A DNA stretch of 10,191 bases from Planctomycetota bacterium (GTDB lineage Bacteria > Planctomycetota > UBA1135 > GCA-002686595): contig JARGOW010000082.1 of assembly GCA_029212955.1 (NCBI GenBank), forward strand, positions 1 through 10,191. The letters run 5' to 3'. Position numbers and translations under genes: made by a program. This document shows positions 6,291-10,191 of this stretch, one piece after another. Each line of letters opens with the position of its first letter. Within the stretch, counting starts at the first letter, position 1. The notes beneath the pieces were generated by a model, which saw nothing but the letters and a program-made list of their open reading frames with translations, was not told the DNA's origin and searched no databases.

Positions 6291-7736
6291 TTAGGCGAAG
6301 GGTCCGGACGCATCGCGTTGCGCCGCCTGACGTTCGGGCGCCTCGAATTGGAAGCCCCCCTTGCCACTGGACTCCGCCTTGAATCGGGGCTCGCGGAAGT
6401 CCCAGCGAAGGTCGCCCAGATCCTTGCCCGTGGGCATTTCCATGGGCGCGGAATCGGATTCCGGTTCAACCTTGGGTTCGGGCGCGGGGGCCGGCGGGAG
6501 GTTCCCCCCCTGCGTGTTTTCGGTCTCCTGCTTCTGCTCGCTCGCGGCGGCCGCCTGGCGACGATTCTTGCGCGCCTCCCAGAACCGCTTGGGCTCCCAG
6601 AAGCGGCGGGGCGGCGGGGGCGGGATGAGCACGGGCTCGGGCTCGGCGCACTCCTCGGTGTGGGACTGGGCCTCGCGCATCTCGCGGGGCATCCAACGGC
6701 CGAGGGGTTGGGGCGCTTCGGCCTTGGGCGTTTCGTCCGCCATGGGGCCGGCGGCCTCCGGCTCGAGCTCATTGACGGTGGGCGCCTTGGCCTCGGGCCA
6801 GGTCTCCTTGGCGAAAGGATCCTCAGCCTCAGGCGTGGGTGCCATGGGCGACACGGATTCGAGGGCCTCTTCTGCGGGGGGCTCCACGTCCCCGTCTTGC
6901 AGGGAAGAGAACTGGGCCGGGCGGGGCAATTCGAAGGTGGAAATGGTTCCGTCCGAAGCCGGGGCGATCTCGGGGTCCTGCTGGAGGTCGATCGCGGCGG
7001 TCTCCTGCGGGTCGTGGGCCACGGGGCTGGACTCCGGACGCTCCGGAGCGGGGATCGAAATCTCGCCTCCCACCTGCAGGCTCTTGCGCGCCAAGAATTG
7101 CAGTCGGCGCAAGGGGCCGAAGGACAATCCCGTGCTGCGGGCTAGGCGGCTCGCATCGGCTTCTACAAGGGCCGTGAGTGTTTGAATATCGGCGTCGTGG
7201 AGCATGGCAGCCACCCTTTCATCCAAGCCGTCCACGCGCCCCATCAACGGATACGCAGGCGCACTGGGTTCGGGTGCGGTCGGCTCCATCGCTCCATCGA
7301 GCTCGGGCATTTCGGCCCCGGCAAACGCACCACCCATGGGCTCCTCGGAGCCTTCTTCTTCCGCTTGCAGGTTCAAGCTTCGCAGCCCACCCACGGGGCG
7401 TGCATCGCCGAGAACCTGACGGATCAGGTCCCGATCCTTGCTGTCCAAATCCGCACCCTCGGTCAAGGGAGCCTGCACGTTTCCGAGGGGCGCCACGGCC
7501 ATGCCATCGGGGGCCTCCTCCGCGTCCAGGGGATCCCCCCCCACGCGCTCGTTGAGAATGCGCGCTTCGCGCACCAGGCGTCGGGCGACAGCGGGAGGTA
7601 TGGCGAGCAATTCGGCCACGCTATCAGCGCCGACTCGGTCCAAGTCCACGAGGGACTGACAACCGGCCTTCCTCAAGCGACGCAAGGTCGCCGGGCCATC
7701 GGCGTGCAGAGTGCAAAGTAGTGCGAGTGAATCCAT
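6291..7736 (-). CDS. Protein of unknown function with two helix-hairpin-helix modules and a long disordered tail
   Basis: The 481-residue product is not recognised as a named family. Residues 8-62 and 165-221 look like two copies of an HhH module. They align along the pattern L..L..A...SL..L....A..LA, ending in RRL...AR (ARRLVREAR at 51-59, LRRLQFLAR at 209-217). HhH modules usually bind the DNA backbone without sequence specificity, though some bind protein. Residues 63-164 and 223-370 are acidic, Pro/Ala/Glu-rich and probably disordered. A proline run leads into a basic-aromatic stretch with RFWE twice (378-381, 384-387) and RKNRRQ (389-394). The C-terminal 40 residues carry another aromatic-charged patch (DLRWDFREPRF, 442-452). 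There is no signal peptide or membrane segment, so it is cytoplasmic. The ATG at 7736 lacks a strong ribosome binding site. It lies 91 bp after parA and is probably cotranscribed with it. A role as DNA-bound partner of the upstream ATPases is inference only. Confidence 0.85.
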   Translation of the reverse strand: MDSLALLCTLHADGPATLRRLRKAGCQSLVDLDRVGADSVAELLAIPPAVARRLVREARILNERVGGDPLDAEEAPDGMAVAPLGNVQAPLTEGADLDSKDRDLIRQVLGDARPVGGLRSLNLQAEEEGSEEPMGGAFAGAEMPELDGAMEPTAPEPSAPAYPLMGRVDGLDERVAAMLHDADIQTLTALVEADASRLARSTGLSFGPLRRLQFLARKSLQVGGEISIPAPERPESSPVAHDPQETAAIDLQQDPEIAPASDGTISTFELPRPAQFSSLQDGDVEPPAEEALESVSPMAPTPEAEDPFAKETWPEAKAPTVNELEPEAAGPMADETPKAEAPQPLGRWMPREMREAQSHTEECAEPEPVLIPPPPPRRFWEPKRFWEARKNRRQAAAASEQKQETENTQGGNLPPAPAPEPKVEPESDSAPMEMPTGKDLGDLRWDFREPRFKAESSGKGGFQFEAPERQAAQRDASGPFA

Positions 7737-7755
7737 TGTGTGCCTGATCTGGGTT

Positions 7756-7794
7756 CGGTGCGGGGTGCTTGGTCGGGGTGCGGTGTACGGGTGC
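7756..7794 (-). repeat. Three tandem 13-bp repeats upstream of the HhH gene
   Basis: On the minus strand three head-to-tail units read GCACCCGTACACC (7794-7782), GCACCCCGACCAA (7781-7769) and GCACCCCGCACCG (7768-7756). The first six bases are identical in all three, and the other positions are partly conserved. They fill the middle of the 91-bp gap between parA and the HhH gene. Iteron-like arrays of this kind often bind proteins, so an operator or a partition-type site is possible. It could also be a chance low-complexity stretch. Confidence 0.7.
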
Positions 7795-7827
7795 AGTGGG
7801 TCAGTGATGTGCGATCGAAGGACGAAG

Positions 7828-8640
7828 CTAGTAGTCCGTCGTCGCTCCTGAGACGCCCGCGCTCAACGGGCTGGCCTCGGCATCCTGGGCGGTGACTTCC
7901 ACCACCTCGGCGGCCAATGCGGCAAAGTCTGCGGTGGCGCGGCAACTCGGATCGAGCAGGTTCACCGTGACTCCCAACGCCGGAGCTTCGCGCAAGCGCA
8001 CACTGGTTCGGATGACCGTGTCGAACATGGCTTCGCCGAAGCGACCATGGAGGGCCACCAACAGTTCGCGAGCAAATCGTGTGCGTCGATCGAAAAGGGT
8101 ACCGACCACGCGGATCGCATAGTCGCGCCCCTGATTCTCCCCCACCTCGTCCAAGACCTTTAGGGCCTGCAAGGCCCCCTGCAGCGCAAAGGCTCCGGTC
8201 TCCACCACCAGCAGGGCCGTGGTGCATGCGTACATGGCATTGGCGCACAGCACCCCATCGGTCCGGGGGGGGCAATCCACGATGACGTAGTCATAGCGAT
8301 CGCGAACCGCGTCCAGGGCGATGCGCAGGCGCTGCTCCGGGTGGATCAATCGCTCGCTGCGCTCTTCGAATTCGTTCAAGCGCGGCTTGGAGGGCAGCAG
8401 GTCGAGGCCGCCGGGCGCGGAGCGAATGGCCTGCTCGATGTAGGCCTCGTCCAGCAGGACCTCGGCCACGGTATCGCCTTCGCTGCCGTCGCATCCAAGC
8501 CCCATAGTCGCGTGGGCCTGGGGATCCAGATCCACAACCAGCACGCGCTCGCCGCGGGCGGCCAAGGCGCCGGCAAGATTGATCGCCGTGGTCGTCTTTC
8601 CGCACCCGCCCTTCTGATTGACAAAGGTAAGGATTTGCAT
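7828..8640 (-). CDS. ParA/Soj-family deviant-Walker ATPase, without a ParB partner
   Basis: The 270-residue protein is a compact ParA of the Soj type with no N-terminal HTH domain. It has the deviant Walker A KGGCGKTTT (10-18, signature Lys10 and P-loop Lys15), the second signature VDLDPQAHAT (36-45), Walker B YVIVDCPP (118-125) and the C-terminal Soj-like stretch VIRTSVRLREAPALG (209-223). Such ATPases dimerise with ATP, bind DNA non-specifically, and form gradients that position cargo when a partner stimulates hydrolysis. An in-frame ATG 12 codons upstream is less likely: the ATG at 8640 begins directly at the family N-terminus (MQILTFVNQKGG) and has GGAGG 4 nt upstream. The gene follows the FlhG-like gene by 129 nt and precedes the HhH gene by 91 bp. 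No ParB or obvious centromere motif is seen, so chromosome partition is not the default reading. Other ParA roles, such as array, organelle or flagellum positioning, are equally open. Confidence 0.93.
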   Translation of the reverse strand: MQILTFVNQKGGCGKTTTAINLAGALAARGERVLVVDLDPQAHATMGLGCDGSEGDTVAEVLLDEAYIEQAIRSAPGGLDLLPSKPRLNEFEERSERLIHPEQRLRIALDAVRDRYDYVIVDCPPRTDGVLCANAMYACTTALLVVETGAFALQGALQALKVLDEVGENQGRDYAIRVVGTLFDRRTRFARELLVALHGRFGEAMFDTVIRTSVRLREAPALGVTVNLLDPSCRATADFAALAAEVVEVTAQDAEASPLSAGVSGATTDY

Positions 8641-8701
8641 CCTGCCTCCGGAGCTGTGGCTACGCGAAAGATTCATGGCAAAGGAAGTCTCGGCGGGCGC
8701 A

Positions 8702-8731
8702 AGGAAGGCCCGGAGATCCGGATCCCTTCCT
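8702..8731. repeat. Inverted repeat with inner palindrome in the parA leader
   Basis: AGGAAGG (8702-8708) and CCTTCCT (8725-8731) form a 7-bp inverted repeat around a 16-nt centre that contains the perfect palindrome GATCCGGATC (8715-8724, overlapping the edge of the centre). It lies between the FlhG-like gene and parA, 60-90 nt before the parA start. An operator for autoregulation or an mRNA structure is possible; no T-run follows. Confidence 0.5.
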
Positions 8732-8755
8732 CTGAGTGCGCGGGGAAGGGGCGCG

Positions 8756-8778
8756 AAAACTGCGCCCGATCAGCGCAG
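8756..8778 (-). terminator. Weak terminator-like hairpin overlapping the stop of the FlhG-like gene
   Basis: The minus strand has CTGCGC (8778-8773), a 7-nt loop that includes the TGA stop codon, GCGCAG (8765-8760) and then TTTT (8759-8756). Six GC-rich base pairs plus four T make a marginal intrinsic terminator. It could reduce read-through from the FlhG-like gene into parA. Confidence 0.45.
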
Positions 8779-9666
8779 GGCTTTGCGCGCCCGCTCGTAG
8801 AATGCACTTGTTGTGCGTGCGTGGTCAATAGGCGTCCACTGTGCGATGCCAGAGATCGCTTTTGCCGCAGCACTTTCTGGCGCACTCATGACCGCAGGAA
8901 TTCGCGCCTGGACGCTGTGTCCCACTGCTGGGTCTGCCGGAACCCAGCCGATGAACTCGGGCTGCAATCCCAAAAACCGTTGGGAGGCCGCGCGGAAACG
9001 CTCCCAGGCGGCCTGGGCCAGGCGCTCGTCGGGTGCGCGGTTCACCACCAAGCCCACTCGCAGGGACTTGTTGACCATCATGGCGCGCTTGTAGAGCGCG
9101 TAGCCATCTGACAAAGCCGTGACCTCGTGGTTCGTCACCAAAATCAACGTGCTCGTGGCAGCCAGGTGCGCAACCGTGCTGTATCCCATTCCTGCACCAT
9201 GGTCGATGATGATCAGGTCGAACTCATCCTCCATGGCCCGCAGGGACTTGAAGAGTCGGTCCAATTCGCGCCGCGTGGGATTGATCAGTGCGTCGCGACC
9301 CACTCCACCAGAGAGCAGTTTCATGCCTAGCGGTCCGTCCACCAATGCATCGTGGGCCGAAACCCGGCCTTCCATCACATGGCCGAGATCAAAATCGGGA
9401 GCGAGGCCCAGCAAAAGGTGTGCGTTGGCCAATCCCGCATCGAAGTCCACAAGCAGAACCCGTTCCCCCATCCGTGTGCGAGCCAGGGCCAGGTTGGAAG
9501 CCATGACGCTCTTGCCCGTGCCACCCTTTCCACTGGCGATACAAACGACCCGTGCGGGCGCCTTCGCCGGGGCCCCTTTGGGGTCCTTTGCGGGAGCGTT
9601 GCTGCGCCGACGGGGACGCAAACGACTGAATTGGAAGCGATTGAGCATGAAAGCGGAGTGCCACAA
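8770..9666 (-). CDS. FlhG/YlxH-like MinD-family ATPase
   Basis: This 298-residue protein has a basic, Pro/Ala-rich N-terminal stretch (1-38), then a MinD/FlhG ATPase: deviant Walker A GKGGTGKS (46-53, signature Lys47, P-loop Lys52), VDFDAGLANAHLLLGL (73-88, matching DADLGLANxDxLLGL of FlhG), the FlhG-like GGVGRD (120-125), Walker B LIIIDHGAGM (151-160, Asp155), HEVTALSDGYALYK (180-193, matching PEPTAITDAYAL of FlhG) and FIGWVPADPAVGHSVQ (238-253). FlhG proteins control flagellar number and placement, usually with FlhF. No flagellar gene is visible here. The long N-terminus differs from the short FlhG activation helix, and no clear C-terminal amphipathic membrane helix of the MinD type is seen. 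The start is the TTG at 9666, with AGGA 7 nt upstream. An ATG six codons later (9648) is possible but has no Shine-Dalgarno. Family assignment is firm, a flagellar role is not. Confidence 0.9.
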   Translation of the reverse strand: MWHSAFMLNRFQFSRLRPRRRSNAPAKDPKGAPAKAPARVVCIASGKGGTGKSVMASNLALARTRMGERVLLVDFDAGLANAHLLLGLAPDFDLGHVMEGRVSAHDALVDGPLGMKLLSGGVGRDALINPTRRELDRLFKSLRAMEDEFDLIIIDHGAGMGYSTVAHLAATSTLILVTNHEVTALSDGYALYKRAMMVNKSLRVGLVVNRAPDERLAQAAWERFRAASQRFLGLQPEFIGWVPADPAVGHSVQARIPAVMSAPESAAAKAISGIAQWTPIDHARTTSAFYERARKALR

Positions 9667-9673
9667 ACGAGAT

Positions 9674-9677
9674 TCCT
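9674..9677 (-). promoter_or_regulatory. Shine-Dalgarno supporting a TTG start
   Basis: The minus strand reads AGGA, ending 7 nt before the TTG at 9666. The in-frame ATG at 9648 has no purine-rich sequence at the right distance. This favours TTG as the start of the FlhG-like gene, adding six residues. Confidence 0.55.
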
Positions 9678-9738
9678 GGCAACCGGCCTAGCGCTTTGGA
9701 TGGAGAGCCCAGCGCGGAAGCCTCGGTCAGGGCGAGCC

Positions 9739-9767
9739 AATCTAGTGATCCGCCAACCCAGGCTCAA
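9739..9767 (-). promoter_or_regulatory. Candidate promoter for the FlhG-like gene
   Basis: The minus strand shows TTGAGC (9767-9762), a 17-bp spacer and TAGATT (9744-9739), each four of six matches to the sigma70 consensus. Predicted initiation gives a leader of about 65 nt. It is the best candidate seen upstream of the ATPase block but is only moderate. Confidence 0.35.
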
Positions 9768-10126
9768 GCCACAACGCTCCCCCAGCCAACTTTCAGGAGC
9801 GCCGCAGCCGTAACCCACTACAAAACAAAGACCTATAGAAACGCTACGGGGTGGCCTCCGATTCCCCCACAACCCAATAATCGACTCCTTCGGTCCCTGG
9901 ATCCACCGTAAATACGAGACGTAGCGGTCACAAACCTCCGCCGCGTGAACCGAATATTGGGAACGGTCCAATGGATAAGTCGGGGGGGTTTGGAGGCTGC
10001 CAATTGGAGCGTCTTTGTTTACTGGGTCGGTTTGGAGGCGCGGCTGTTTTCGCTGTGGCGGGAACTCCTGGGGCGATACGGGTGTGGATGATTGTGGGGA
10101 TGAGGAGAACGCAACCGCTCTGTTCA
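9768..10126. other. Non-coding region upstream of the ATPase block
   Basis: No credible gene is seen. A minus-strand frame runs through part of it into the FlhG-like gene in a different frame, but its composition (Pro/Ser/Arg-rich, no motif) marks it as a shadow. Base composition is visibly less GC-rich than in the genes. It holds two direct copies of GGTTTGGAGGC (9987-9997, 10029-10039) with the palindrome CCAATTGG (10000-10007) between them. It probably carries the upstream regulatory region of the minus-strand block and may be shared with a divergent gene beyond the right edge. Confidence 0.5.
9987..10039 (+). repeat. Pair of 11-bp direct repeats 42 bp apart
   Basis: GGTTTGGAGGC occurs identically at 9987-9997 and 10029-10039. 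Their starts are 42 bp apart, four helical turns, so both copies face the same side of the DNA. That spacing is compatible with a cooperative protein-binding site, but two copies are weak evidence. Confidence 0.5.
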
Positions 10127-10159
10127 CACGAAGGCACGAAGAAGCACGAAGGCACGAAG
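10127..10159 (+). repeat. CACGAAG short tandem repeats
   Basis: CACGAAG occurs four times, at 10127-10133, 10135-10141, 10145-10151 and 10153-10159. The spacing (8, 10, 8) shows an 18-bp unit duplicated once, with 15 of 18 bases identical. A further CACGAA is at 10185-10190 at the window edge. This looks like a dispersed intergenic repeat family rather than coding sequence. Confidence 0.75.
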
Positions 10160-10191
10160 CTCCACCTTAACGATGAGCGAAGATCACGAAC

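Noticed and set aside
9646..9663. Possible sigma54 promoter (TGGCAC, then TTTCA) at the start of the FlhG-like gene
   Set aside because: The -24 half matches, but the -12 half lacks the essential GC. The site lies inside the predicted coding start, which leaves no room for a leader.
9375..10127. Minus-strand open frame of 250 codons upstream of and overlapping the FlhG-like gene in another frame
   Set aside because: Half of it lies inside the FlhG-like coding region in the wrong frame. The rest is Pro/Ser/Arg-rich with no motif, and its start lacks a ribosome binding site.
9928..10191. Minus-strand frame open from the right edge to 9928
   Set aside because: Its start is simply the translated CACGAAG repeat (FVPS units) and the rest is Pro/Arg low-complexity sequence. 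Nothing suggests the end of a real gene.

Overview
The window is GC-rich chromosomal DNA from a bacterium. Every gene that can be supported lies on the minus strand, so transcription runs from the right edge to the left. FdxA-type 7Fe ferredoxin, an RGG-tailed DEAD-box helicase and a FlhG-like ATPase suggest a free-living Gram-negative lineage. The phylum cannot be fixed from this stretch; a little-sampled high-GC group such as Planctomycetota or Myxococcota would fit, but that is only an impression. There is no rRNA, complete tRNA, CRISPR array, transposase or phage gene.

Layout, in order of transcription (right to left). (1) 9667-10191 is a non-coding region of about 525 bp with lower GC, CACGAAG repeats at its right end, two copies of an 11-bp direct repeat and a candidate promoter for the first gene. 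(2) 9666-6291 is a three-gene block: a FlhG/MinD-like ATPase, a second ATPase of the ParA/Soj type, and a 481-residue protein with two helix-hairpin-helix (HhH) modules and a long disordered tail. It ends at a strong intrinsic terminator. No ParB is present. A 39-bp tandem array of three 13-bp repeats lies between parA and the HhH gene. (3) 5941-3903 is a coupled pair: a fold-type I aminotransferase and a uracil phosphoribosyltransferase-like protein whose start overlaps the aminotransferase stop by one base. A very good sigma70-type promoter sits so close to the aminotransferase ATG that the mRNA should be almost leaderless. (4) 3661-3323 is a single-gene ferredoxin unit with a modest terminator. 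(5) 3164-762 is a DEAD-box RNA helicase with a DbpA-type RNA-binding domain and an RGG tail, preceded by a structured leader and followed by an intrinsic terminator. (6) 476-1 is the N-terminal part of an RDD-family membrane protein that runs off the left edge.

Most of the window is housekeeping: RNA remodelling, electron transfer, and pyrimidine or amino-acid metabolism. The part most likely to be undescribed is the two-ATPase plus HhH-protein block. Deviant-Walker ATPases of this class position cargo (DNA, flagella, chemosensory arrays, carboxysomes) with a partner that stimulates the ATPase. The usual partners are missing here and the HhH protein is the obvious candidate. That role is inference from gene order, not something the sequence demonstrates.
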